Shown: positions 44,449 to 54,190, counted from the stretch's first letter. The stretch: DNA of 64,000 bases from an uncultured Acidimicrobiaceae bacterium (GCA_905182135.1 CAJJAG010000005.1:151740-215739); one strand, 5' to 3'. Made by a program: numbers and translations. The notes: generated by a model from the letters alone, not told the origin.

Positions 44449-45141
44449 ATGGCTTCGTATCCCCAGACCTCGTTTAGCGCTCCTCCTGGTTCTACCCGTA
44501 TCACTTTGGTGCGTCACGGACAGACTGAAGCGGCTGAGTTAGAGAACCCGTTTCCCCTCAAACATGGTCATGGTGATCCGAACCTGACTGAGCTCGGTGA
44601 GCAACAAGCAGTGAAGGTTGCTGATCGACTAGTCAACGAGGCAATCGATGGCCTTTACGTCAGCTCACTGATTCGCACCCACCAAACCGCGGCGTCACTT
44701 GCGAGCCGTATTGGCCACACGCCACTCGAAGAGCACGATCTGCGCGAGGTCTTCCTAGGGGATTGGGAGGGTGGTCTGTTCCGGCACATGCTGGCCGAGG
44801 AGAATCCAATTGCTCTCGAGTTCCGTCGTACATATGAGTGGGGCGTCGTTCCCGGAGCAGAGACCAATGCCGAACTCATCGAGCGGACATCGGCCGCTCT
44901 AAACGGCATCCACAGTCGACACGCCGACGAACACATCGTGTGCTTCGTTCACGGCGGCGTGATCGCTGCGTTGTGTTCACACGCAACCGGTGGGCAGTTG
45001 CATGGTTTTGTCGGGGCAGACAACTGCTCGATCCACCGTATGGTTCTGACTGAAGAACGCTGGTTCCTGCGTTCGTTTAATGACTCGACACACCTCGACG
45101 GCGTCATGACGCCCGAGGCTGTTATCGATACGCCTGCCTAA
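44449..45141 (+). CDS. Histidine phosphatase family protein
   Basis: The 230-residue protein has the phosphoglycerate-mutase-like (branch 1) signature LVRHGQTE with the phospho-histidine, the second arginine in SSLIRTHQTA, E in DLREVFLGDWEG and the second histidine in CFVHGGVI. Such enzymes remove phosphate from sugar phosphates, nucleotides or proteins. The ATG at 44449 has a GAAAG site and is preferred to an upstream TTG. It is probably co-transcribed with yaaA. Exact substrate unknown. Confidence 0.9.
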   Translation: MASYPQTSFSAPPGSTRITLVRHGQTEAAELENPFPLKHGHGDPNLTELGEQQAVKVADRLVNEAIDGLYVSSLIRTHQTAASLASRIGHTPLEEHDLREVFLGDWEGGLFRHMLAEENPIALEFRRTYEWGVVPGAETNAELIERTSAALNGIHSRHADEHIVCFVHGGVIAALCSHATGGQLHGFVGADNCSIHRMVLTEERWFLRSFNDSTHLDGVMTPEAVIDTPA

Positions 45142-45157
45142 TCTCGGGCTGAACGGT

Positions 45158-45544
45158 TCAGTCGAGGTCGTCGTTGTCGTGGTCGGCGCTATCGGCGGCG
45201 CTTGCTGCATCGATCGCGTCCAAATAGTCAGGCTGTTGCTTTAACCACTGATTGTCTCGCCATAGCGTGAGTAGAAACGAACTGACCATCGTGCCGCTTG
45301 CTACGCCGATGTAATCACCGTCGACCAGGAAAAATGCGAGGCCAGCCAGGAAGCCGAACCCGGTAAGCGCCCAGAGGATCATGCCGACAGGTTCCCGTGA
45401 AGGCGGGAGAAGACCAAAGCGGTCACTGACTCGGTGGCGATAGTCGAAGCCGGCGGCCCGGGCTGGGTCAGGTGTCGAGCGCCCGCGCATGAGCACGATA
45501 TAGAACGCCCACATGAAGACCCAACCGAGCAGCAGATTCAACAC
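45158..45544 (-). CDS. Small membrane protein of unknown function
   Basis: The 128-residue protein has three hydrophobic segments (residues about 2-19, 52-73 and 78-93) and an acidic, disordered C-terminus (DAASAADSADHDNDDLD). I do not recognise a family. It begins two bases after the stop of the AMP-forming ligase gene, so it is the third gene of the Gfo/Idh-ligase operon. A role at the membrane in connection with that ligase is possible but not supported by a motif. Confidence 0.7.
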   Translation of the reverse strand: MLNLLLGWVFMWAFYIVLMRGRSTPDPARAAGFDYRHRVSDRFGLLPPSREPVGMILWALTGFGFLAGLAFFLVDGDYIGVASGTMVSSFLLTLWRDNQWLKQQPDYLDAIDAASAADSADHDNDDLD

Positions 45545-45546
45545 AG

Positions 45547-47088
45547 CTAGTTGCCAGCAACTCGGCGGTCGTGGCCGACCCAGTGGGGCTCGCGCAGTTC
45601 CTTACGGGCGAGTTTGCCGACTGGGGACTTTGGCAACGGGTCGGTGGTGATCTCGACATGGGTCGGCTTTTTGTACGAGCCCAATCGGTTGGCGCAGAGC
45701 TCGATGAGTTCATCACTTGTGACTGCGGCACTCGCGGCAACAGTCACGACGCCATAGGGGCTCTCGCCCCATCGTTGGCTGGGCACGCCGAAGACGGCAG
45801 CCTCGATAACGTCCGGATGATCTGTGAGTACGTTTTCGAGTTCGGCCGGCCAAATGTTGAAGCCGCCGCTGATGATCATGTCGTCCTTGCGGTCGAGCAC
45901 ATACAGGTAGCCGTTGGAGTCCAACTTGCCAATGTCGCCGGACAACACCCATCCATTGTGCATACGTTCGGCTGTCGCCGCATCGTTGTCCCAAAAGCCC
46001 AACATCTGGCCGTCGCAGCGGATGGCGATCTCGCCTTCGTCGCCAATGGCCAGTTCCTGCTGCGTCTCAGGATCCAAGATGGCCAAGTCGCCAAAGGGAA
46101 GAGGGCGACCAGCCGAGCGAAGGGGGTTTGATCCTTCGACGCTGCTGAACCATTCGGCAGGACCCATCATGGTGATGGGTACAGCTTCGGTTTGGCCATA
46201 GCCCTGAAACAACACATCGCCGAAGACCTGGCGAGCCAGTAGCGCGGTGTCGTCGGCGATAGGAGACCCACCAACCTGCAGCACCTTTAGGTGGCTCCAG
46301 TCTCTGCTGGTAGCGGTTTCTTCGCGTGCGATCGCATTGAGCATTGTTGGCACGAGGAATCCGTACGCGACTTGTTCGCGTTCCATGGTGTCGATGACTT
46401 CGGACGGCTCAAACGTTTTGACTAAAAGGTTGACGCCACCGCAGAGCCAGATCGGTGTGAAGAAATAGCCAGATCCGTGAGAGATCGGTCCGGCGTGTTG
46501 ACAAACATCGCCCTTCTGCACTGGCGGGAAGGCGAAAAACCAGTCTCGGCCTGCGTCGAGCCAGGTTTTGTGGGTGTACGCAACGCCTTTGGACGGGCCC
46601 GTCGTGCCACCGGTATGGCGGATGATGAAGTAGTCGTCCTGGTTTACGACAGGATCAGGGTCGGTATCAGGGAAACTGGTGAGCCATTCTTCGTAGTCAT
46701 CGCCACGAACGATGATGTGGTCCAGGCTCTCGACCTCGGCTTCGATCCCTTCCAGGGCACGTGCATGGCTCTGGCTGACAACGACTGCGCGGCACCCGGT
46801 GTGGGCAAGCATGTGTCGGTGGGCTTCACGGCTGTTGCGGGGATACAAGGGGACCCGCACCAAGTTGGCTGCGGCGGCTCCGCAAAAGAAATCGACGGAC
46901 TCATAGGTGTTGTCTTCTAGCACTGCCACTCGGTCGCCGGGCTCCAGGCCCAGGCTGAGTAGGGCATTGGCCATGCGCAACCCTCGGGTCCAGGCCTCGC
47001 TATAGGTCAGGCGGGTATCGCCTTCGATCACCGCGATCTGGTCGGCGTGAAACGTTGCCGAACGTCGCATTAACGAGCGCACGTCCAT
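45547..47088 (-). CDS. AMP-forming acyl-CoA ligase (ANL superfamily)
   Basis: The 513-residue enzyme activates a carboxylic acid as acyl-AMP and then makes the CoA thioester. Motifs seen are the P-loop-like RHTGGTTGPSKGVAYTH, GYGQTEAVPIT, the LSGDIGKLD hinge part, DRKDDMIISGGFNIWP and the catalytic lysine in KSPVGKLARKEL. It resembles medium-chain or aromatic acid ligases, without a firm substrate. The ATG at 47088 overlaps the TAA of the upstream Gfo/Idh gene (TAATG); the longer frame lies inside that gene. Confidence 0.92.
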   Translation of the reverse strand: MDVRSLMRRSATFHADQIAVIEGDTRLTYSEAWTRGLRMANALLSLGLEPGDRVAVLEDNTYESVDFFCGAAAANLVRVPLYPRNSREAHRHMLAHTGCRAVVVSQSHARALEGIEAEVESLDHIIVRGDDYEEWLTSFPDTDPDPVVNQDDYFIIRHTGGTTGPSKGVAYTHKTWLDAGRDWFFAFPPVQKGDVCQHAGPISHGSGYFFTPIWLCGGVNLLVKTFEPSEVIDTMEREQVAYGFLVPTMLNAIAREETATSRDWSHLKVLQVGGSPIADDTALLARQVFGDVLFQGYGQTEAVPITMMGPAEWFSSVEGSNPLRSAGRPLPFGDLAILDPETQQELAIGDEGEIAIRCDGQMLGFWDNDAATAERMHNGWVLSGDIGKLDSNGYLYVLDRKDDMIISGGFNIWPAELENVLTDHPDVIEAAVFGVPSQRWGESPYGVVTVAASAAVTSDELIELCANRLGSYKKPTHVEITTDPLPKSPVGKLARKELREPHWVGHDRRVAGN

Positions 47089-48080
47089 TAGTTGCGTCCT
47101 TGCGAGTGGTTGGATGGGTCGAGTAGCGCCTCGACCAGTTCCTGAACGGCGAATGCTTCGGCGAAGGTCGCCAGTGCATGATCGCTTCCGGTGGCCATTG
47201 CCGCGACCTGGCCGAGTTGGGCGGCGTAAGCGGCGGGGGGAGCGACCGCTTCGTCGGGTAGGACAGCCTCCCAAGGCCCATCGCTGGCGGCGCTACTGAG
47301 CTGATACCAGTTGGTCAGCCGGAACGATCGAGCGGAGCCTCTGACCGTGAATTCGACCTCGTCAGCGCCGGCAGCGTCGCTTGTGCCGACGATTCGCACT
47401 GTCGTCCCTGCGCAATCGAGCACAGCGACCAGGCTTTGTTCCGAGGTGCCATCGTCGGGGTAGCCCACGTGGACCTGCCGGATGCTGGCGGGGCCGAACA
47501 ACCGGTGGACGAGGAACACGTAGTGCGAGACGACCTCGCGTGCCCAGCCGCCCTGATCGCGGTCTCGTAACCAGGTGGCTTGGGCCTGCCAGTCGCGGGG
47601 CCAGCGGCAGAAGTGCAGCCGTAAGTCGGCGCCCAGCACATCGCCACACGCTCCGCTGGTGACCTGAGAGACCATTTCAACGGCGCTTGGTGCGGCGCCG
47701 AAAACATAGTTGACAGCGGCACGGGCGTTGCCACTTTCGATTCGTTCGACCATTGCTCTGGTCGCTTCGTTATCGACACCTAAAGGCTTTTCGCAGAAAA
47801 TTGCTTTGCCTCGGGCCTGGACCTGGTCTACGTACTCCTCGTGGAACAACGGCGGCGTGGCGATGTACACGAGGTCGACCCTCGGGCTATCGACCAGTTC
47901 ATCTGCTGAGTCGAAGATCGCGATTTCGAAGTCGTTTGCTGCCGAAACTCGTGCAGCCTCGCCGACATCGAAACCACCAATAAGTTCGAAGCCGTCGTGT
48001 TTGGCGAACTGCTCGATGAACCGCCGTCCAACAGTTCCCAGTCCAATGATGGCTACGCCAAGGCGTGAAGAGTCAGTCAT
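47088..48080 (-). CDS. Gfo/Idh/MocA-family oxidoreductase
   Basis: The 330-residue protein has an N-terminal Rossmann domain starting GVAIIGLGTVGRRFIEQ. The family EKPLGVDN segment (K is the usual catalytic lysine) follows, and then the C-terminal alpha/beta domain. Family members are NAD(P)-dependent dehydrogenases of sugars and cyclitols. It is the first gene of a minus-strand operon with the AMP ligase and the small membrane protein. Pairing a sugar-type dehydrogenase with an acyl-CoA ligase is not common. Confidence 0.88.
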   Translation of the reverse strand: MTDSSRLGVAIIGLGTVGRRFIEQFAKHDGFELIGGFDVGEAARVSAANDFEIAIFDSADELVDSPRVDLVYIATPPLFHEEYVDQVQARGKAIFCEKPLGVDNEATRAMVERIESGNARAAVNYVFGAAPSAVEMVSQVTSGACGDVLGADLRLHFCRWPRDWQAQATWLRDRDQGGWAREVVSHYVFLVHRLFGPASIRQVHVGYPDDGTSEQSLVAVLDCAGTTVRIVGTSDAAGADEVEFTVRGSARSFRLTNWYQLSSAASDGPWEAVLPDEAVAPPAAYAAQLGQVAAMATGSDHALATFAEAFAVQELVEALLDPSNHSQGRN

Positions 48081-48412
48081 GGCCCCAGGCTAATTTCGCT
48101 GCGGCACTCTTGGTTACCCAGCCTCTATCCAACCGTTGTCAGATGCCCAGCGTGGTGGACGATGCAGCCGCTCGAGAAGTTCAGCAGCACCGGTATCGAC
48201 CGCCCGCGATCGGCCTGGAACCTTGCAGCGCGCCCGCAGGCTTGTGGCGTGAGCAACATTACCGATGCTCATGTTCGCTCTGCTGCGGTGCAGCCTCGAC
48301 TAGCCCGCTAGTTGCGTGACATTGATAGTTACGTAATATTCCCTGAAAGGCCGGGGGATAAGGCTCGGGCGAGACTGTCACACCCCTGGTTTAGGTTCTC
48401 TTGAAGACACCT
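48081..48412. other. Divergent intergenic region between Gfo/Idh gene and lhr
   Basis: The 332 bases should hold two divergent promoters. I see no supported gene. The stretch 48316-48350 is the most AT-rich (GATAGTTACGTAATATTCCC), and may contain the lhr promoter. Confidence 0.45.
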
Positions 48413-51400
48413 ATGGCTCTTACCGAACTCCCACCGCTTGTTTCGACACCGCTTGTTTCGACACCGCTTGTTTCGACACCGCTGGCGTCTGAGCTATTCG
48501 GCCAGGCGCCCCAATTGCAGTTCGACGCGCCCGCATCGCAATCGTTTCCCGCGTTGGCCGACTTCCACCCGGCGGTGCGCACCTGGTTCGAGCGCACTTT
48601 CCCGTTTGGGCCTACCCCTCCACAAGAGCACGCCTGGCCTTCGATTGCTGCTGGCAACGACACGCTTGTGGCCGCTCCAACTGGGTCGGGCAAGACTCTG
48701 TCGGCATTTCTGGTGTCTATCGATCAGCTATATAAGCGCCACGAAGCCGGCACCCTTATAGCCAACACGGCCCAAGTCGTCTATGTGTCACCGCTCAAGG
48801 CGCTCGCCGTTGACATCAGTGAGAATTTGACCCGACCCCTCGACCAGATCGCCGCCGTTGCGCTTGAGCTTGGGTACCAGCCACCGGTGCTGCGGGTTGG
48901 CGTGCGTTCCGGCGACACGACCAGCTCTCAGCGCAGCTCAATGGTGCGCAAGCCCCCAGAGTTCATTGTCACCACGCCCGAATCGCTCTATCTCATGGTC
49001 ACTGCCGAGAAAAGTCGCAACGCTCTGCGCACCGTGCGGACCGTGATTATCGATGAGATTCACGCCGTGGCACGCGACAAGCGGGGCTCTCACCTTACGA
49101 TCACGCTCGAACGGCTCGAACACATCTGTCGCACCCGTCCGGTCCGGGTAGGGCTATCGGCTACTCAGCGGCCAATCGAAACCGTGGCCCGGTTATTGGT
49201 TGGTAGCGCACGAAGCGATGCTGGTGGCGCACCTGATTGCACCATCGTCGATACTGGCCACCAGCGAGAACTGGACCTCGAGTTAGTCCTTCCCGAAGGA
49301 GAACTCGAAGCCTTACCAGCAGCTGAGATGGTGGCTGAATTGCTCGACGAGATCACCGACATGATCGAGCAACACCACACCACCCTGGTTTTCGTCAACA
49401 CCCGCCGCATGGCCGAACGTATAGCGCATCAACTTGCCGAGCGATTGGGTCATGACAAGGTTGCTGCGCACCATGGTTCGCTCTCCAAGGACCGCCGCGA
49501 ACGAGTCGAACGCAAGTTGCGAGCCGGTGAATTCAAGGCTCTGGTTGCGACGGCATCGCTCGAGCTCGGCATCGATATCGGGCCGATCGAGCTTGTTTGC
49601 CAGATCGGCTCACCTCGTAGCATCGCGACTTTCCTGCAGCGTGTCGGGCGCTCAGGCCATACCCGGTACGGCACCCCCAAAGGGCGGCTGTTCCCGTTAA
49701 GTCGCGACTCGCTGGTCGAGTGTGCTGCGCTGCTCTCGGCGACCAGAGCCGGCCGCCTCGATGCCATCCTTCCGCCACCAGCGCCGCTCGATATTCTGGC
49801 TCAGCAGATCATCGCTGAGACTGCAGCCGAGCGTTGGAACATCGACGATCTCTACACGCTTATGACAGGTGCGGCCCCCTATGCCGATCTTACGCGAGCT
49901 GTCTTTGACGAGGTAGTGGAGTTCACCGCAAAAGGCATCATGACCGGTCGGGGCCCCAAGGGTGCCTTCGTGCATCACGACGAAGTCAATGGTGAGGTCG
50001 AGGGCCGGCGAGGTGCCCGGCTCGCTTCACTTACCTCGGGTGGCGCTATCCCGGAGGTCGCTGACTACCGAGTCGTCGCTGATCCCGATGACATGTTCGT
50101 GGGAACAGTCAACGAAGACTGGGCGACCGAATCGTTACCTGGCGATATTTTCTTGCTCGGTACCCACTCGTGGCAGATCCGACGGATCGAACCTGGCGTG
50201 GTGCGCGTCGTCGATGCCGGCGGTAAGCCTCCGACCTTGCCGTTCTGGCTCGGCGAGGCGCCCGCTCGCACACAAGAGTTGTCCGAGGAGGTCTCGGCGC
50301 TGCGAGCTGGCGTTCAGCGGCTGATTGAAACCCAAACTCCTCGAGCCGCCGTCGAGTGGGTTATCGAAAGCTGTGGCATCGACCATGTCGCCGCTGAGAT
50401 GATCGTGGCCTACCTAGCGGCATCACTAGCGGTGCTTGGTGATCTACCCACAACCAACCGCCTCATCATCGAGCGGTTCTTCGACCAAACCGGGGGTATG
50501 CAACTTGTTGTACATTCGCCCTTCGGGGGCCGAATCAATCGCGCCTTTGGGCTCGCTCTTCGCAAGAAGTTCTGTGTGAACTTTGACTTCGAGCTTCAGG
50601 CAGCGGCCAACGACGACTCGGTGCTGCTCTCGCTCGGCCCCCAGCACAGCTTCCCGCTCAACGAGGTCAAGGACTACCTCAAGGCTGAGCAGGTCCCACA
50701 GACGCTGATCCAGGCGGTGTTGGTGCCGCCGTCACCCATGTTCATCTCACGATGGCGTTGGAATTTAAATCGCTCACTCACGGTCCTGCGGTGGAAAGGC
50801 GGACGCAAGAATCCGCCGCCGATCCAACGCATGGAAGCTGACGACGTTATGGCGGCTGTGTTCCCCTCGGTAGCCGGTTGCCAAGAGCACATCAACGGGC
50901 CGATCGAGATCCCCGATCATCCAATCGTGCGTCAGACCATGTTCGATACGTTGCACGAGGGTATGGACGTCGACGGTCTGTGCGAGCTCGTCAGTCGGCT
51001 CGAGTCGGGCGATCTACAGGTCACGTGTGTTGATTCCGTCGAGCCGTCACCGCTTTCTCACGAGTTGCTGGTCGGCCCGGCCTTCACATTCCTTGACGAT
51101 GCCGAGGCAATCGATCGCCGTTCAAGGGCTGTGCCGTTGCGACGTGGCATTCCGGTTGAGCTGACCGATATTGGTGGCGTCGACCTGTCGGCGATCAACC
51201 AGGTTCGGGTCGAAGCTGAACCCGACGTGCGCAACGCTGACGAACTGCACGATCTGCTTGCCGACCTGGTTCGTACTCGAGTGCGGCCACAATGGCAAGC
51301 ACTATTCGATGAGCTTGTCGTGCGCAACCGGGCCGTTCTGCTCGATGGCGGCTTCTGGTCCACCGCTGAGATGGCCGCGACAGCACAGAGCATTGGTAAC

Positions 51401-52903
51401 GACACCAGTCAAGGCGAAGAAGGGCTTCAGTCCATGGTGCGGGGCCATCTCACCACGACGGGGCCCATCACCACCGCCGACCTGGCTGAGCTCTGCGGCA
51501 CCGCAACCAATCGGGTGGCCATTGCACTGGTTGGCCTCGAGGGCACTGGCTTTGCCATCCGTGGTGCGTGGTCGCCCAGCGAAGGTGCCGATACCGAATG
51601 GTGCAGTCGCCAGCTTCTGTCACGCATCCACGTCTATTCACAGAAGCGCCGCCGCAAACAGGTCGAACCGTGCACGGCGCAGCAGTTCGTGCAGTTCTTG
51701 TTGCGCTGGCAACACCTTACGCCGGACACCCAAGTTCGCGGCCGAGCCGGGCTGGTTTCGGTTCTTGAACAGCTGCAGGGGTATGAGGTCCCGGCAGGTT
51801 CATGGGAAGCAGTATTGGCTGGCAGGGTCGCGAACTATCAGCCAGGCTGGCTCGACGAACTCTGCCTAGGTGGCGAGATCGTCTGGGGCCGCCTGTCATC
51901 GCCTGCTGTGCTCGATTCGAATACTGAGCCGCAGGTCGAGTTGGGTTCGCCTAATCGGCAGCCGATTCACAGCGAACGCAGGTTGGCGCCGTCTCGTGCG
52001 ACCCGCATCAGCCTCACGACCCGGGGTGACTTTGCATGGCTGCTTGCCGCCGGACGCAAGAGCATCCGCCCATCAGCTGCCCCACAGACTTCTCCGTCTG
52101 GCCTTCTTCCGACAGATGGACCGTGCTCTGAGAGCGGGGCCGAGGCCGATAATTTGGTCGGGTCCGAACTCATCGCCGCGGTTGTGGAACATCTCGATAG
52201 CAGCGGGGCTAAGTTTCATGCCGAACTCGTCGAACACTTTGATCTGCAAGCCCACGAGATCGAAGAGGCTTTGTGGTCCGCTGTTGGTCTTGGTCTAGTC
52301 ACCGCCGACAGCTTTGGAGCGGTGCGCACTCTGTTTGCTAGTCGCACGGTGCGTAGTGCCCGCCATTCGCTTGGGCGTCGCGGTCTTCGCCGAGGCGTTG
52401 CTGGGCACGAGCGGGCCGAGGGGCGATGGGCGCTGTTGCCCGCAGCTATGCACATCGAGGATCCCGACGAGTTGGCCGAAGCAGTCGCCGAACAATTGCT
52501 CGCCCGGTGGGGCGTCGTATTCCGGGACCTGGTCCAAAGCGAGTCGCTTGCCATTCCATGGCGCGAAATTTTGTGGGCGTTCCGTCGGCTCGAAGCTCGT
52601 GGTTTGATCCGGGGCGGTCGTTTCGTTAATGGATTCGCCGGCGAACAATACGCATCGGTCGAAGCCATCCGAGCCTTGAAAGAGGCACGCAGATCAGCCA
52701 GCCAATCCAGCACCGATGAGATCGTCGATGTGATGGCAGTGGACCCCTGCAACATCACTGGCGTGCTGCTTCCTGGGGATCGGGTTCGGTCGGTTGGCTC
52801 AGCAACCATCCGCTTCTGTAATGGCATGGTGTACGCCGAACCGATGTCAATTAGTGAGATTCAGCCCGCTCTATCCGTGAAATCAGGTTCAGATATAAAG
52901 TGA
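48413..52903 (+). CDS. lhr: Large helicase-related protein Lhr
   Basis: The 1496-residue protein is a full-length Lhr superfamily-2 helicase. Walker A AAPTGSGKT lies at 87-95, the DEIH box in VIIDEIHAVARDKRG, motif III in LSATQRP, and the C-terminal RecA part ends with LQRVGRSGHT. The long Lhr C-terminal region includes winged-helix and later domains. Lhr moves 3'-5' on DNA and is linked to repair of crosslinks and alkylation damage. The first 25 residues carry a threefold PLVST repeat. The ATG at 48413 is the first useful start. Length matches actinobacterial and enterobacterial full-length Lhr. Confidence 0.95.
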   Translation: MALTELPPLVSTPLVSTPLVSTPLASELFGQAPQLQFDAPASQSFPALADFHPAVRTWFERTFPFGPTPPQEHAWPSIAAGNDTLVAAPTGSGKTLSAFLVSIDQLYKRHEAGTLIANTAQVVYVSPLKALAVDISENLTRPLDQIAAVALELGYQPPVLRVGVRSGDTTSSQRSSMVRKPPEFIVTTPESLYLMVTAEKSRNALRTVRTVIIDEIHAVARDKRGSHLTITLERLEHICRTRPVRVGLSATQRPIETVARLLVGSARSDAGGAPDCTIVDTGHQRELDLELVLPEGELEALPAAEMVAELLDEITDMIEQHHTTLVFVNTRRMAERIAHQLAERLGHDKVAAHHGSLSKDRRERVERKLRAGEFKALVATASLELGIDIGPIELVCQIGSPRSIATFLQRVGRSGHTRYGTPKGRLFPLSRDSLVECAALLSATRAGRLDAILPPPAPLDILAQQIIAETAAERWNIDDLYTLMTGAAPYADLTRAVFDEVVEFTAKGIMTGRGPKGAFVHHDEVNGEVEGRRGARLASLTSGGAIPEVADYRVVADPDDMFVGTVNEDWATESLPGDIFLLGTHSWQIRRIEPGVVRVVDAGGKPPTLPFWLGEAPARTQELSEEVSALRAGVQRLIETQTPRAAVEWVIESCGIDHVAAEMIVAYLAASLAVLGDLPTTNRLIIERFFDQTGGMQLVVHSPFGGRINRAFGLALRKKFCVNFDFELQAAANDDSVLLSLGPQHSFPLNEVKDYLKAEQVPQTLIQAVLVPPSPMFISRWRWNLNRSLTVLRWKGGRKNPPPIQRMEADDVMAAVFPSVAGCQEHINGPIEIPDHPIVRQTMFDTLHEGMDVDGLCELVSRLESGDLQVTCVDSVEPSPLSHELLVGPAFTFLDDAEAIDRRSRAVPLRRGIPVELTDIGGVDLSAINQVRVEAEPDVRNADELHDLLADLVRTRVRPQWQALFDELVVRNRAVLLDGGFWSTAEMAATAQSIGNDTSQGEEGLQSMVRGHLTTTGPITTADLAELCGTATNRVAIALVGLEGTGFAIRGAWSPSEGADTEWCSRQLLSRIHVYSQKRRRKQVEPCTAQQFVQFLLRWQHLTPDTQVRGRAGLVSVLEQLQGYEVPAGSWEAVLAGRVANYQPGWLDELCLGGEIVWGRLSSPAVLDSNTEPQVELGSPNRQPIHSERRLAPSRATRISLTTRGDFAWLLAAGRKSIRPSAAPQTSPSGLLPTDGPCSESGAEADNLVGSELIAAVVEHLDSSGAKFHAELVEHFDLQAHEIEEALWSAVGLGLVTADSFGAVRTLFASRTVRSARHSLGRRGLRRGVAGHERAEGRWALLPAAMHIEDPDELAEAVAEQLLARWGVVFRDLVQSESLAIPWREILWAFRRLEARGLIRGGRFVNGFAGEQYASVEAIRALKEARRSASQSSTDEIVDVMAVDPCNITGVLLPGDRVRSVGSATIRFCNGMVYAEPMSISEIQPALSVKSGSDIK
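48437..48481 (+). repeat. Three perfect 15-bp tandem copies inside lhr
   Basis: CTTGTTTCGACACCG occurs three times in a row (48437-48451, 48452-48466, 48467-48481) and encodes LVSTP three times. Its length keeps the frame. It lies in the disordered N-terminal tail, where slippage would be tolerated and copy number may vary between strains. Confidence 0.95.
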
Positions 52904-53234
52904 AGTCCCGGTCAGCTAGGTCGCTGTAACGTCGCAAAACTGGCGGGTTGCTCGAAATCGTCCTCGTCTCTTACCAGCGATATGTCGATACACGAGTCCG
53001 CTCTTCGGACACAACGTAGAGCGTTTGCTCTGTTGGAAGTTCGGCGAGTTACACCCACTGTCTGGGAAGGTTGCCAAGACGCTGAACCTGTTGCCGCGTG
53101 GAATCAGGATTGGCATTCTGATTACACCTAGAAATGACTCAATCTAGGCCAGCTGGTAGCTTCTAGTCAGAAGGCTAGTTTTTGAGCTAGCTAGTCGAGA
53201 CTAGTCGTGCTAGTCTTACGTAACTGTTGGGCGC

Positions 53235-53269
53235 TAGCTCTTCATGGCTCACAAAGCTATGAAGAGCTA
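53235..53269. repeat. Long perfect inverted repeat (hairpin)
   Basis: TAGCTCTTCAT at 53235-53245 pairs perfectly with ATGAAGAGCTA at 53259-53269. The inner bases GGC/GCT add up to three more pairs (one G-U) around a seven-base loop. No U-tract follows on either strand, so a plain terminator is not the best explanation. Confidence 0.85.
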
Positions 53270-53341
53270 CTTCCCACCCTAGACAAGCGACCGAGTCTAT
53301 TTTGGCTAGCAAGCTCTGGTCTGGGGAGTGACGCACCATGT

Positions 53342-53369
53342 AGCCAATTGCCCTAAAGAGCAATTGGCT
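53342..53369 (+). promoter_or_regulatory. Ten-base-pair hairpin upstream of small wHTH gene
   Basis: AGCCAATTGC at 53342-53351 pairs perfectly with GCAATTGGCT at 53360-53369 around an eight-base loop. It ends 45 bases before the ATG at 53415, so it would lie in the leader of that gene if transcription starts upstream of it. It may be a dyad operator or an RNA structure. Confidence 0.6.
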
Positions 53370-53414
53370 CGGGTACGGATCGCTAGCGGGCACATCGACT
53401 ATTGCAGGTCATCT

Positions 53415-53882
53415 ATGGAAGTTCTAGAAGCAATCGAGAACGCCGAGTCCGACTTGGCCACCACGCTCGATGAATTGCGCATGGCCAAGGAACTGGCGGC
53501 CGCGCTAGAACAAGACGCGAAGAAGATTCGGATCGAAATCGTTGGTCTGAAGTCCTATGCCAAACGCCAAGGTCTCACGGCCCCACACGAACCAAGCGCT
53601 GATGTCGTGCCGATCTCGGCCAACGTTCAGATGTTTCCAAGCAGCGGCCCAGATCTCGAGCTGATGTCTCGCAGCGATGCAGTGGTTCACGTCATGCGAG
53701 CCATGCCAGGGCCCGTTGATCGAAACGCGGTCCATGAACACCTAGCCGACGCTGGACGTTTCGACACGATCGATGACATCAGCCTGACACTTAGTGGCTT
53801 GAAACGATCTGGTCGCGCAGAAAAGCTCGGTCAAGGCCTGTGGCAGGTCGCCGAAGATATTGCCACCGCCGAAGTTCGTTAA
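53415..53882 (+). CDS. Small coiled-coil / winged-helix protein
   Basis: The 155-residue protein has an N-terminal helical coiled-coil (about 1-48, with ENAESDLATTLDELRMAKEL). A short linker follows, and then a C-terminal winged-helix-like domain from about residue 82 (SRSDAVVHVMRAMPG, VHEHLADAGRFDT, LSGLKRSGRAEKLGQGLWQV). It is likely a DNA-binding dimer. The ATG at 53415 is preferred to the longer frame from 53328, which runs through the hairpin. I do not recognise a named family. It may bind the CTAG cluster just upstream (inference). Confidence 0.68.
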   Translation: MEVLEAIENAESDLATTLDELRMAKELAAALEQDAKKIRIEIVGLKSYAKRQGLTAPHEPSADVVPISANVQMFPSSGPDLELMSRSDAVVHVMRAMPGPVDRNAVHEHLADAGRFDTIDDISLTLSGLKRSGRAEKLGQGLWQVAEDIATAEVR

Positions 53883-54190
53883 GCCCTCATTGGTGAGGCA
53901 CAAGCTGGATGTTTGAGAATAGTTGTCTTGGCTATCAGCGGCTAGTAGAGCGGGAGACAAGGCCCCGGGGATCATCACACCTTGGTCTGAAATAACAGCT
54001 TTGAGGACTTGCAGGACTCGCCATAGCGGGACCGAATAGGCCGGCAATAGAAGATGACGGCGACGGATCGGGGTATCCGCGAGCGGTGTTGAACGATCAT
54101 GCGATCCGCAGCGTGTCTTGTGGGGGCCTTGCAAGTCATGGATCTGTCAATCGTGGGCCCTTGGTCTCAAAGATCGCTGCACTGAAGGCT
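53883..54190. other. Intergenic stretch between converging genes
   Basis: The 308 bases hold no supported gene. Just after the stop at 53882, GCCCTCATTGGTGAGGC can form a short bulged hairpin and may end transcription. A minus-strand frame from 54134 has some protein-like parts (LWRVLQVLKAVISDQG) but runs into the opposite gene and is not called. Confidence 0.4.

Larger units (their letters stand above)
53128..53386. repeat. Cluster of twelve CTAG tetramers
   Basis: CTAG begins at 53128, 53144, 53163, 53175, 53187, 53191, 53201, 53210, 53234, 53279, 53306 and 53383. Random sequence with equal bases would give about one per 256. Five copies extend to CTAGTC or its near variants, and GACTAG (53199-53204) pairs with CTAGTC (53210-53215). 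The cluster stops near the start of the coiled-coil/winged-helix gene (53415). It could be a protein-binding array or a remnant element. Confidence 0.85.
52904..53414. other. AT-richer intergenic region with CTAG cluster and hairpins
   Basis: The 511 bases between lhr and the next gene hold no supported ORF. The first part (52904-53110) is unremarkable. From 53128 to 53386 the sequence is rich in CTAG tetramers, and two long hairpins are present (listed separately). Confidence 0.6.

Noticed and set aside
45571..46131. A 186-codon plus-strand frame opposite the AMP ligase
   Set aside because: The minus-strand frame has all ligase motifs; this one is its mirror and has no domain.
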